Source of the DNA: Nannizziopsis barbatae
Taxonomy: Eukaryota > Ascomycota > Eurotiomycetes > Onygenales > Nannizziopsiaceae
Direction: 5' to 3'
Assembly: GCA_014964245.1 (NCBI GenBank)
Contig: JACVYH010000005.1
Span: 1,488,001-1,552,000 of the forward strand
DNA: 64,000 bases
Below the pieces are notes generated by a model, which saw only the letters and a program-made list of their open reading frames with translations, was not told where the DNA came from and made no database searches. This document shows positions 48,017 to 59,343 of the stretch, piece by piece (the first letter of the stretch is position 1; each line of letters opens with the position of its first letter). The position numbers and the translations under genes were made by a program.

Positions 48017-48730
48017 TAAGATGAGAAAAGTAAAATGCTTAGCTGAAATAAGTAATAGTAAAATAAGAAATATGTTTATTAATAATTATAAAGCTTAAGA
48101 TATGTAATTAGTAAGTGTAAAATATATAATGTATAATTAATATGCATAAAATAAAATAAAAATATGTAATAGCAGTTAAATAATACTAGATTAATAATAT
48201 TAAACAGTAATAGATAGTATAGAGATATGTGAATTAGAAGAAAAAAATAAAGAAAAATGATTTATATAATTATACTAATCTAGAAATTATATACAATGCT
48301 AAAACATGCATGAAATAATAGAATAAAATAATAGAATAAATTAATAATTTAAAGAATAATAAGAAAATAATAATAACAAGTATCTAATCTTTATATATCA
48401 GAAATATTAAGAATAATAATAATAATAATGATTAATTAATAATCATAACTAGTCTCTAATAATAAGACTTATTTCTAGAATAACTTAATTAATAAGCTAT
48501 GTATGAGATAATTATTAAACATGCATACTTAAATTAATTATCAGCTTTTATATACTTCTTGATGCATTTAAATAATATGAATTCTTTTTTTTTAAAATAT
48601 CATTTTTTTTTAACATTTTCTAATCTTATCTTACATGTTATTATTTGTAATTACTGCATGCAAAACATTTAATCAGTACTTAGATTATTCTATTAGTATT
48701 CTGATAATAGTAAATGCATTTTCTCATTAT
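48017..48730 (-). repeat. B1 LTR, right copy (5' in element sense)
   Basis: 714 bp, identical in length and largely in sequence to 27773-28486. The DNA to its right resumes the A1 pol sequence. Confidence 0.85.
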
Positions 48731-48804
48731 ATTATCTTAATTCTTTTCTTTATAATAATTATATCTAAAGCACATATCTTCTGCTCTAATAAATTTATAA
48801 ATGA

Positions 48805-48930
48805 GAAATTTATATATGTCTTGCATAAATTTATAATAATATTTAGCTTTTCTAACTTATTAAGAACTGCATGCAGATGTTATACATAATTTTTTAATAT
48901 TTTTAAAAAAATTATTAAATTATTAATATA
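48805..48930 (-). pseudogene. A1 reverse transcriptase relic with YINN motif
   Basis: Minus reading YINNLIIFLKILKNYV, stop, HLHAVLNKLEKLN matches the A2 relic at 38048-38173 position by position. It ends about 75 bp from the B1 junction, showing that B1 entered A1 pol just downstream of RT. Confidence 0.85.
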
Positions 48931-51900
48931 AATTTTTATAAATTTTCTGAATATATAAAGCTTTATATTTATTTATTTCTGAATATATAATATATTATTT
49001 ATAAATCTTATAATTATTATATTATATATTTTCTGATTTTTATATGTAATAACAATTATTTAATTTTTATAATTTATCTGAATTTTTTATTAATAAAAAA
49101 ATGAAGTTATATTAAGTATAATAATATATTTATATTTATATATTACATTTATTATTTTATTTTATTACATTATTAGATATATATCAGACTTAGTTATTTT
49201 ATTAAATTTTCTTAAATTAATAATTACATGTTTTTTTTATATAATCTTTTCATTAACTATTATATTTCTTCATATAATAAAGATTAGATATTTGTTCAGA
49301 ATATGATTTTTCATCTAGTTTATTTTATTTTTAGCATAAAGCTTATTAAAAGTTATATTAATAATCTTTCTTTCTTTAGATCTGCATGAGTATACATGCA
49401 GGCTTTTCTTAGAAATAATATTTAAAAATAATAAAACTTGCATTTATTATTCTTCTAGTATATCTGTAAATTTGCTTGAATTTATTCAGATTTTTCAATA
49501 TTAAAATACAGTTTCTAAGAAAGTTTTTATTTCTGATAAGCTCTGATTATTATAAATCATGATTTTATTATTAAGTTTAACTTCTTTTTCTGTTATAAAT
49601 ACTAATTTAATTTAAGTTATTTCTTTTATAGATTTTAGTACTAGTATATTTATTATTAAATTTACCTGATAAGTTATCATATCATTTATCTTAATAATAT
49701 AATCTAATTAATAATTTCTGTTAATTTTTACTAGCTTATTTATATTATTAATAAAATAATAAAAGAAAAGATTTAATTTCATAATATTAGTATATATTCT
49801 AATTCTATTACTTATAAGCTTGAATATGTAATTATGATTTTTTAGCAGCTTTAATTTTAAATTTTAAAGATAAACTAGAATTTTTATTACTATATATAAT
49901 AATATTATAATTATAAATATTAAAATTATTTTTCTCTTAATTTTATTATTCTACTTTAATATTATATTAATTAAAGTTTTTATAATATTTATATTACTGA
50001 AAAAAGCTTATTTTTTCTTTAAATTAATGCTAATTTCTTCTAATGCTAGATTATTAACTTTAAGTAATAAATCTGCTTGTAACTTATTAATAATTCTAAT
50101 ATTAATTATAATTTAAATTTTCATGATTTAATTATTCTTATTAACTGCTAAAACATGAAGTGAGAATCTGATAAAATATTTTATTATTATAGCTAATACT
50201 ATTCCAGCTACTGGCAGTTCATCTTTCTTTCATATTATTATAATAAAATTCTATTCTTTAAAAAAAATTCTTAAGATTAATATTATAATATATTCTAAGT
50301 TTAAATACACTAATATAATCTTAATTAATATCTTAATATAAGTTTTTACTATTAGAAATTATTAATATCTAAATACTAGATTATTATTTATTAGAATTAA
50401 AGCTTATTAAGATATAATAATTAATATACTAGCATTTTCATAATATATAATTAGCTGATACTAATTATAATAAATGTTATAATTTATTTTATTTAAGAAT
50501 TCTGCATTATAATACTGATAAATTATATATAAAATTAAATTTAGTTTATTCTGATATTTTTTTTTTTAATAATTTATAATTTCTTTCTGCTTTAGATATG
50601 ATTCTGGTAACTTTTCTTTTAAATAAAATTAATATTTCTAGTAAAACTTTTAGAGTTTGTTAATCTGATTCTAATATACTCTGTTTTCAAGCATTTTTTA
50701 TTAAATATATTACTAAGTTAATCTCTTAACATGTGCTGAGTTTACTTTATTATTTTTATTAATATTTTTCTGATTATTATTTTGAAATCTGACTTATTAT
50801 TAAAAAAATTTTTAGTAATTATTTTAGAATTAAATTACTATTATTACTGGTAATATCAGATCTGCTATTAGTCATGTTTCTATTACTAGTATTATTATTA
50901 AGAAGATTTCTGTTATATATAATATTATATTTATTATTAAAAGTAATCTTAATAATTTTAATTATAATTTTAACTATAATTATACTAGTTTTAAGCTATG
51001 TAATTATTTTACTAATATTATTATTCTTAATTTTATTACTAACTTAAATAAAATAACTAATTAAATTAATTAATTTAGTTAAACTGCTTTACTTTCATAG
51101 CTGCTATAAATTAAGTAAGTGTTATTTCTTCTAGAAACTTATTTATAATTATTCTTAATAGTAAATTCATGTATAATCAGACATGTAATATTATCAAGTA
51201 CTCTGCTTGTACTAGCCTGTATTACTTAATAGTTATTATTATTTTTATTATATAAGTATTAGAATCTTTTTATATCTTAATATTTATAATAGTATATTTA
51301 ATTATTTTAAATTTAATCATGATTTGAGCTAATAATGCTCTAAATCATGTCTTAATAATTTTATACTAATTATTAATTTCTATTAAATTTCTAATAAGCT
51401 TTTTTCTAGCTAGATTAGTAAGCTTAGTTATTTATTAAATTAGTATTACATCATGAAAGCAGATATGTAATTTCTGATTTATAATTAATAAATTATAAAT
51501 TACTACTGTAACTTTCACATGTGTAATAAATATAAAAGAATTTCTTATTTATAATTTATTATTTTTATTTATTATATTAAATGTTTCTCATTCTTGCAGC
51601 ATGTCTGAGTAAAATAAAGTAATATTAATTATTTTTTAAAATAAAATAATAAACTTTAATTACTTAGATTTCTGATAAATTTATGCTATTAATAATATTA
51701 ATAGTATTACTTACTAAATTACTAATTAGTTATTAATAAGATTTTATATATTTCTTAGCATATTACTTCTTGCTTCTGCTAAAATGCTTCTTATTATAAA
51801 TTCTAGATAATTACTATCTTTAGTTAGTATGAGAGTTTTTTTAATATAATTCTTATTTTTATTTCTATGCATAAAATGTTTTAGAATCTTTCTTTTTTTA

Positions 51901-52753
51901 ACAGAAGAAAAAAATAATGTAATTTTTTCAGAAATGCTTTTTTTCTATTATAATAAAACTAAAAGTTAGTTATTTAAAATAAAAAATAAGATATTCTCAG
52001 CTATTATCTGCTTGTTAATAAATTATTTATAATAAGTAATTTGCATGAGAAATATTATTTTTCTTATAAATTTTATAATATTCTTATTATAAGAATTAGC
52101 AAAAATAATTCATATAATAAAATATTATGATTTAATTATAAGCTTCTGAGATGCTTTTAAATCTAGAATTATAATACTTAATAAGATTCATATTCTTCTA
52201 GTCTTGAAATAGAACATGATAATATTATTTAATAAAGTAGGGAAATGATTATATCATATTATAATGTAATTAATTCTTTATTACAGATTTTTTTTTAAAT
52301 TACTTTTACTTAAGTATAAGTAATAATCTTATAACTAGAATATAAGCTTAATGTAATATGATATTAGATTAGTCAGATTTTAATATGCTATTACTGATAT
52401 TTTAGTAAGTCTAGTCATATTAATATTTTTAAGCTATTTTATATAATAATTTAAAGTTATTTAAAAAAAAATAAAAATAATAATATAATAATCATATAAG
52501 AATATTAATTACTAATAGCATTATAATTAAGAAATATAATATGATAATAAATTTAAATAAAATCTGAATTAAAAATAATAAAAGCTGTAAAAGCATGAAG
52601 AAATAATAATTAATTTCTTATTTATAAAATTAATTTTTTATAATAGAAACATATAAATAAGAAACTTAATATTAATTAAGTAAATAGCAGTAAGATTATT
52701 AGATTTTTTAAAGAATTTTAAATTAATTCTCAGAACATAAATATGCTATTATT

Positions 52754-52924
52754 TAGTAAGTAAAATATGATAATATAATCATGAAGTAATATGATGCTGT
52801 TTATAATTATAAAGTAATTTAATTTTTTTATAATTTTTATTCTCAGTCTGAGCTATATATACTATCTAGTGCTATTATACATACAGAAAAAATGCTCTTA
52901 ATACTACTATTATACAGTCTAATA
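52754..52924 (-). repeat. A1 LTR (5' in element sense)
   Basis: 171 bp, equal in length to the partner at 22924-23094, followed by the ataat target duplication and the continuation of repeat D. Confidence 0.9.
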
Positions 52925-54634
52925 ATAATAATAAATTAACTAATTTATTTTTCATGCATTATAATTTATTAAAGCTAATTAAATATTATTTTAACATGCT
53001 TTATATAAATATTATATTTAAAATAAATTATTTAAAAATACTTTTTTTAAATATAATTAAAAATATAATTTTAAATTAAATTTTTTTTATAATATTTTAC
53101 TTTATAATTTATTAATAAGAAGAAGATTTCTTTTAAATATTTTATTAATTATTTAAGATATATGTAAATTATAAAATTAATTTTTTATATATAATTTTAA
53201 TTAATAATAAAAAAATTCTTTATAATATTATTAAAGCTAAGTAATACTTAATTATAGTTTTTTATTATTATTAGCATATTTAAATAAACATCTTCAAGTA
53301 TTACTAACTGATATTTTATAAGAAATTACTAGAAAAAATTAATAAGAATTAACTAAATACTAAAGCTATTATAAAAATTATTAATTAATGTTAAATTTTC
53401 TTTCTTTACTTATTTAATAAGATAATTCATACTTAAATTAAATTTATATTTTATAAATTACTTAATTAATTTAAAAAGTAAATTAATAAGAAGTATTCTA
53501 ATATAATTTTTTATATAAAAAAATAATAAATTTTAAAAAAAAAAATTCTTCATGCATGTTTAAATAAATAAGTATTTATATTTTTATAATATAATTATAT
53601 TTAAGATTAAAAATACTTATTATTTTTTAAAAAATAATTTATAAAACTTAAAGCATAATTTTAATAATATAATTAATTAAATAAGATTAATAGTATTGAT
53701 AAATTAATAAATAAATTATTAAAATAATTAAATAAACTTATATAAATATATTATATTTATTTATAATTTTTTTATTTTATAATATTTATAAATTTATCTT
53801 AAGTTATGCATTATATCATGTATAAAAAATAATTAATTATTATTTTAAAATTTTTATATATCTTATTTATTACATAAGTATATTTAAATTTATTATGAAA
53901 ATTTTTTATATATATTAATTTTAGAAAATTTTTTTTTAAATTAAATATATTTATAAATATAAAATTTTTATAAGTAATAATAACTTTAAAAATTTGTTAA
54001 AATATCAGATAATTTAATTTTTTAAATATGTAAGTTATTATCTGAAGTAGTTATTAATTTTAATTAGTTTTATAAAATATTTAATTTTCTGCAGAATATT
54101 ATTAATAATTAATAAAATTTTTCTTAATTTAAGTAATTTAATTTATTTTAAATTTAATATGAATTAGTTATTTATATATGAAATTACAGAATATAAATAT
54201 TAATAAATAATATAATAAGAAATTTAGTTATTTATATATAAAAAAGAAATTCTAATAAGTATAAAAAAAAATATAAATAAGAAAAAACTTTAATAATTAT
54301 TATTATTTAATTAAATAATGAATTTTTATATAATTAAAATAAAAAATAAGTAATAATAATATTAAATTTATATAAAAAAAAAAATCTACTTTCTTTTTCT
54401 TAGTTTTTATTACATTTTTAAATAAATTAGCTAAATTAGTTAAATTTATCAAATTCATTAAATTTAATAATAAGCAGCATGAAATAATAGAATTAAATTT
54501 ATAAATGTTTTATCTAGATTTTTAAATATTTCAGCTAGTTTTATTAATTTTTTAAATCTGATAAAATAAGAGATATTTATATAAATAATAAGAGTATTTA
54601 GCTAAGTAACATGAGATGTTTCTTCATATAATTT

Positions 54635-56756
54635 TTATTATAATTATTCTGAAAAAATCATCAGATATAAGCAGTATTATATAAATTATATTATTTATTA
54701 AATTAAGTACTTGTTTAATCTTATAATTAGTTATTTAAAACATTTTAATTACTGATTTATTCATATTCATAATTTTAATTATAATTATAATTCTTTATAT
54801 TAAATTCTTTATTTTATTTTTTAATAAATTAAATTTAATAATTATAAAAAAAAAATTAAAATTATGATTAAAAATAATATTATATTAAAAAACATGCTAA
54901 ATACTTTTCTAATTAATAATTCTGAAATTAAATTTTCTTATTATAATATTATTATATTAATAATTATATAAGAATTAAATAAATTAAATTTCTTAATAAT
55001 AGAATTTTTATATAAGCTTTTTTAATCTTATTTTATAATAAAGCAGAATAAATTCATGCATATTATAATAATAATAATAAATTAACTAATTTATTTTTCA
55101 TGTATTATAATTTGTTAAAGCTAATTAAATATTATTCTAACATGCTTTATATAAATATTATATTTAAAATAAATTACTTAAAGATATTTTTTTTAAATAT
55201 AATTAAAAATATAATTTTAAATTAAATTTTTTTTATAATATTTTACTTTATAATTTATTAATAAGAAGAAGATTTTTTTTAAATATTTTATTAATTATTT
55301 AAGATATATCGATTATAAAATTATTTTTTATATATAATTTTAATTAATAATAAAAAAATTCTTATAATATTATTAAAAAGTAATATTTAATTATAGTTTT
55401 TTATTATTATTAGCATATTTAAATAAACATCTTCAAGTATTATTAACTAATATTTTATAAAAAATTATTAGAAAAAGTTAATAAAATTAACTAATATAGC
55501 TATTATAAAAATTATTAATTAATATTAAATTTTCTTCTTTACTTATTTAATAAGATAATTCATGCTTAAATTAAATTTATATTTTATAAATTACTTAATT
55601 AATTTAAAATAAATTAATAAAAAGTATTCTAATATAATTTTTATATAAAAAAATAATAAATTTTAAAAGTTTTTCATACATGTTTAAATAAATAAGTATT
55701 TATATTTTCATAATATAATTATATTTAAGATTAAAAGTACTTATTATTTTTAAAAAATAATTTATAAAATTTAAAGCATAATTTTAATAATATAATTAAT
55801 TAAATAAGATTAATTATAAATTAATAAGTAAATTATTAAAATAATTAAATAAGTTATATAAATGTATTATATTTATTTATAATTTTTTTATTTTATAATA
55901 TTTATAAATTTATTTTAAATTATGTATTATATTATGTATAAAAAATAATTAATTATTATTTTAAAATTTTTACATATCTTATTTATTATATAAGTATATT
56001 TAAATTTATTATAAAAATTTTTTATATATATTAATTTTAGAAAATTTTTTTTTTAAATTAAATATATTTATAAATATAGAATTTTTATAAGTAATAATAA
56101 TTTTAAAAATCTATTAAAATATTAAATAATCTGATTTTTTAAATATGTAAGTTACTATCTGAAATAGTTATTAATTTTAATTAATTTTATAAAATATTTA
56201 ATTTCCTGCAGAATATTATTAATAATTAATAAAATTTTTCTTAATTTAAATAATTTAATTTATTTTAAATTTAGTATGAATTAGTTATTTATACATGAAA
56301 TTACAAAATATAAGTATTAATAAATAATATAATAAGAAATTTAATTATTTATATATAAGAAAGAAATTCTAATAAGTATAAAAAAAAATATAAATAAGAA
56401 AAAGCTTTAATAACTATTATTATTTAATTAAATAATGAATTTTTATATAATTAAAATAAAAAATAAGTAATAATAATATTAAATTTATATAAAAAAAAAA
56501 ATTTACTTTCTTTTTCTTAGTTTTTATTACATTTTTAAATAAATTAACTAAATTAATTAAATTTATTAAGTTTATTAAATTTAATAATAAGCAGCATGAA
56601 ATGATAGAATCAGATTTATAAATATTTCATCTAGATTTTTAAATGTTTCAGCTAGTTCTACTAATTTTTCAGATCTGATATGATAAGAAATGTTTATATA
56701 AGCAGCAAGAGTGTTTAACTAAGTAATATAAAATGTTTTTCTATATAATCTTTATA
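54635..56756. repeat. Uninterrupted second copy of the element D body, with empty A1 site
   Basis: It repeats 22484-22923 joined to 52930-54634. The 33 bases around 55059-55091 equal the left flank of A1 joined to its right flank with one ataat. It ends in the inverted terminus. Several small indels distinguish the copies. It contains one of the very few CpG dinucleotides in the block (near 55309). Confidence 0.85.
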
Positions 56757-56783
56757 AAAAAAGAAACAGAAACAAGTACTTCA

Positions 56784-56799
56784 TACTCTGTACAGAGTA
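56784..56799. repeat. 16-bp perfect palindrome TACTCTGTACAGAGTA
   Basis: The sequence is its own reverse complement and lies 28 bp outside the right end of element D. Changing each CTG/CAG core back by one transition gives the TACTCCGTACGGAGTA form related to the 13523-13543 inverted repeat. Confidence 0.7.
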
Positions 56800-56843
56800 C
56801 AATAGAAATAATAAAAGAGAGAAAGAAAAAAATTGTGAATTCT

Positions 56844-56917
56844 TGATTAGCTGGGGGTTGAAACAGGTAGACCTGCTTTATCACACTTGCCATGCTTGCC
56901 ATTACACTATTAACCAG
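56844..56917 (-). pseudogene. RIP-decayed tRNA-like relic, 74 nt
   Basis: On the minus strand TGGTTAA and CTAATCA can pair at six of seven positions. The exception is an A-C mismatch, and there is one G-T pair, both of which C-to-T/G-to-A mutation would create. TAGTGTAATGG fits the A box, and GTGT/GCAT forms the D-stem. The stretch GCATGGCAAG matches GCACGGCGAG of the tRNA-like gene at 21290-21389 after RIP-type changes. The T-arm and anticodon arm are not intact. Confidence 0.4.
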
Positions 56918-57851
56918 TCTTGCAAGTATGAGAAAAGAACTGTTAGTAAAAAATTTGCATTAAAAATATTTATAATATTAGTAATTTTTCTTTATAAATT
57001 TCTGTATCAGAATCTCATTAAATATTATATGATTAGATAATCATGATTATTCTTAATTTAATAATCTCAAGTTATTAAATTTAATTTACTTAATTTAATA
57101 GCTTAATTAGCAGCTTAATTATCTTAAATTAATGCTTAAGATAAGTTTATAAGAAGAGAATTTCTTATTAGTTTTTTTATTGTACCCAGTACATAGCCTC
57201 TAAGATTTTAACTGCCAAGACTTGCTCCAAAATAAGGTTCAGCGATGAGATTGGAATGCTCCACGTGATCATATTAGTCATTGGCCTCCTTGGAACCCTT
57301 CCCGGGCCTGACCCATTGTGCCCACCGAAGCCCAAGCAGGAGAAGCGACGTGGCCAGCAATGAGCATTGAGCCGATCGACCTATCTTGACCTAAACCCGC
57401 CTAATTTTACGCGAATGTATATCAGAAGATGTCCGAACAAGTCACTCCGTTCTGAAATCCGGTAAAAAAGAATGATTATGATTGTTACAGACGATCAGCA
57501 AAAAGCATCAGAACCTTCCAAACCAAGGAGCAATATGTACTCTGAACAAACAAAAACCGAACACCCCCTTGTCAACGTCCCGCCTTTGAGAATAATGACT
57601 CGCCTAAAGGTCGAGTATAGGAAGAAATGAAGCATCATATATGCCTAAAGGCATCACAAAATGAAGTAACAGGAAGCCCAAAGAACGCCCCTCAGACAAC
57701 ACAAAAAGCACCATGGAGGCAGCAACATTCAAGCCACCCATCTAAACCACAGGTCATATCTACCCACCTGTTTTCAACCCTGACTCCCCGATGATGGACC
57801 TCGGCGCTAAAGTCAGAAAGGAATAGAAATACTCTCGATTGACGACCATGT
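56918..57851. other. Right border of the AT-rich block and 3' region of the Sds3-family gene
   Basis: AT-rich DNA continues to about 57180, then composition returns abruptly to normal. I see no gene. Confidence 0.55.
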
Positions 57852-59343
57852 TCAGTCATCTTTTCGTGGATATGCACGGACCAAATGAACATCCATCTCT
57901 CTCGGGAAGTCTGGATGTAATGTGCTGAACCGCTCGAAACTTACGGATGACTCCTCGGATTCCGGAGGTACAAGTGCATCTAGCAGGTGGTTGACAAGAC
58001 GGTTGTCGACCCAACCTCGAGGCTTTGTTTTCTTTAACTTTTCGATCCGCGCAATGTCGTCCTCAATTTCTTCTGGCATCAGTGCCGGGGGAGTTGGAGC
58101 CGTTCCGGAGCCGTTGGGACGTTGATGATAGTTACTCAGAATAAAATATGGCAAGTTGGGTCGGTTTGCGTTTTTATCCGTGAGCTCGCCAAGAAGATTG
58201 AGGCCCGCAGTACCGTTATTGCGGGTCGAGCGAGTCGCATGAACGCTTTGACTAGCTGTTCGCTCCATTTCCGGTGCAGGTCCATCCTCCTGTCCGCTTG
58301 TGTCGCCGGAACCTGCGCCGTCATCACCTTCGGCACCCTGTCCGGTAAGGCCTGCCAGCCTTGTACGTTTCGAAGACGACAAGAAATGCAACGCAGCGAC
58401 ATGCGCCTGGTTGCTGTGCATGGCGAGTTCCTTCTCTGTGAATATCGAAGAAATGTTGTACGCTGACCCGTTCTGCTGCTGATTTAGGCGAGCTTTGCCA
58501 CGTTCTGCGGGAGTGATGAGCCCTTCAAGACTCGGTGAGCCAAAGTCATCATCTGCAGGCACTTTCCGCTTTCTTTTTATAGCTGTTTCGGCAATGATGG
58601 CAGTGCCCATATCTTCGGCGTCTCCCCTCTGACGGGTATGTCTCGTCTTCCTGTTGCTTTGTATCCCTCCGGGGCTCGCCGGGTTTGCAATGCTAAATTG
58701 ATTGGGGTGAAGGAGAAGTGCATTGGTATCGGCGACGTCCAACTGCTCTTTCTCGCGCAGCAAACGGGTCTTGCGCGTGGAAATCACCTGGATTAACCTT
58801 TCTCGAACGGTCTCGGTGAGCCTGGCACTTTCCTCGATAGTGAATCGGTGTCGAAATTCGCGATCCTGCTTTAATCTATTAAGGTGGTCACGATGTCGGT
58901 TCTATTTTGCTCGCATCAGTACACGTTTCTTCGTCTCCCAGGAGAACCGAGCCTGTACTTACCACAACGACGGTCAATTCGACATCTCTCTCCTCCTTGC
59001 CTCTATTTATTTCGTCGACAAATTTCGAATACCACTTTCCATTGATAGCAGTTTCGGACACAGTGTGTCCACTTGCTGCAAGCTGCTTGAGTTGTTTCGC
59101 GACGTCTTCTGGAGCATCACTCATGGGCCATTCATCGTACACGTCGGCATTCGCTATGAGGGCCATCTCGTTCTGGAGTTCGTGCACATGTTGGCGGAAA
59201 TGAAAATCGCGGTTGTTTGTAAAAGCTTCCCGGATATCATTGAGCCGGTCGTGAATCGCAGTGCGTCGTTTGTCTCGTTTGGACAGCGGCTGCGCAGTTT
59301 GCTGAGGGCTTGGCGACCGAGGAGCGATACCCGCCGCCGCCAT
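57852..59343 (-). CDS. Sds3-family subunit of an Rpd3-type histone deacetylase complex (2 exons)
   Basis: Exon 1 59343-58963, intron 58962-58902 (GTAAGT, branch ACTGAT, TAG), exon 2 58901-57852; 476 aa, ATG at 59343. Residues about 22-200 fit the Sds3 family. KRDKRRTAIHDRLNDIREAF and FRQHVHELQNEMALIANADV form the basic start and coiled-coil helix that in known members mediates dimerisation and Sin3 contact. GKWYSKFVDEINRGKEERDV follows, then, across the intron, a charged helix NRHRDHLNRLKQDREF and a conserved LTETVRERLIQVIS segment. The C-terminal half is less conserved, with basic KRKRKV and Glu-rich pieces and a final block (KKTKPRGWVDNRLVNHLLDAL) that looks ordered. Expected role: scaffold of the nuclear Sin3/Rpd3L corepressor. 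Whether it is the Sds3 or the related Dep1-type paralogue cannot be settled by eye. Confidence 0.75.

Larger units (their letters stand above)
27773..48730 (-). mobile_element. Ty3/Gypsy-like LTR retrotransposon B1 nested in A1 (interrupted by A2, RIP-inactivated)
   Basis: Two equal 714-bp direct repeats (27773-28486 and 48017-48730) bound it. The flanks outside them are the two halves of one A-family pol sequence, as comparison with A2 near 37975 shows. A 5-bp duplication attat at both outer edges is consistent, although AT-richness makes it weak support. Minus-strand RT (FLDN motif, 43701-43712) and integrase (32800-32985) relics are present in Gypsy order, separated by the insertion of A2. 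After removing A2 the element is about 11.8 kb, long for a Gypsy element, with about 4.3 kb between integrase and the left LTR unexplained. Borders are accurate to a few bases. Confidence 0.8.
22924..52924 (-). mobile_element. Ty3/Gypsy LTR retrotransposon A1 (interrupted by B1, RIP-inactivated)
   Basis: It is bounded by equal 171-bp LTRs (22924-23094 and 52754-52924) and 5-bp target duplications ataat (22919-22923 and 52925-52929). Without the nested insertion it would be about 9 kb. The undisturbed second copy of the host repeat (about 55059-55091) contains exactly the sequence obtained by deleting A1 plus one ataat. Coding is on the minus strand, with RT (48805-48930) upstream of integrase (26263-26523), the Ty3/Gypsy order. 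Element B1 entered between these two. All frames are destroyed: catalytic Asp codons read Asn, and Gln/Trp codons read stop. Confidence 0.9.
21628..56756. mobile_element. Outer RIP-degraded terminal-inverted-repeat element D (partly tandem), interrupted by a 30-kb retroelement nest
   Basis: The left end (21628 onward, + strand) and the right end (to about 56756, read on the minus strand) match over roughly 130-150 bp once C-to-T and G-to-A changes are allowed: GGTTGTGTAGGGAAACACC on the left against GATTATATAGAAAAACATT on the right. The same inverted end also occurs at about 54500-54630. The layout is a solitary left-end segment (21628-22058), then a second copy of it (22059-22489), a body split by the A1 retroelement (22490-22923 and 52925-54634) ending in the inverted terminus, then a second body-plus-terminus (54635-56756). 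One full unit without the insertion would be about 2.57 kb. No coding frame is evident, so it is probably a non-autonomous DNA element. Its target duplication was not identified and the outer borders are accurate to about 5-10 bp. Confidence 0.6.

Noticed and set aside
55305..55315. CpG dinucleotide in an otherwise CpG-free block (atcgat)
   Set aside because: The tandem partner copy has a small indel difference here, so this is more likely a local indel or sequencing difference than a protected site.
21628..56756. Starship-type giant cargo element or horizontally acquired island
   Set aside because: No tyrosine recombinase captain gene or cargo genes are visible; all identifiable content is nested Gypsy elements and repeat D.
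21800..57180. Mitochondrial DNA insertion or mitochondrial contig
   Set aside because: Very high AT could suggest it, but there are no mitochondrial rRNA, tRNA or protein genes, and the LTRs, target duplications and C-to-T/G-to-A paralogue pairs show nuclear RIP.
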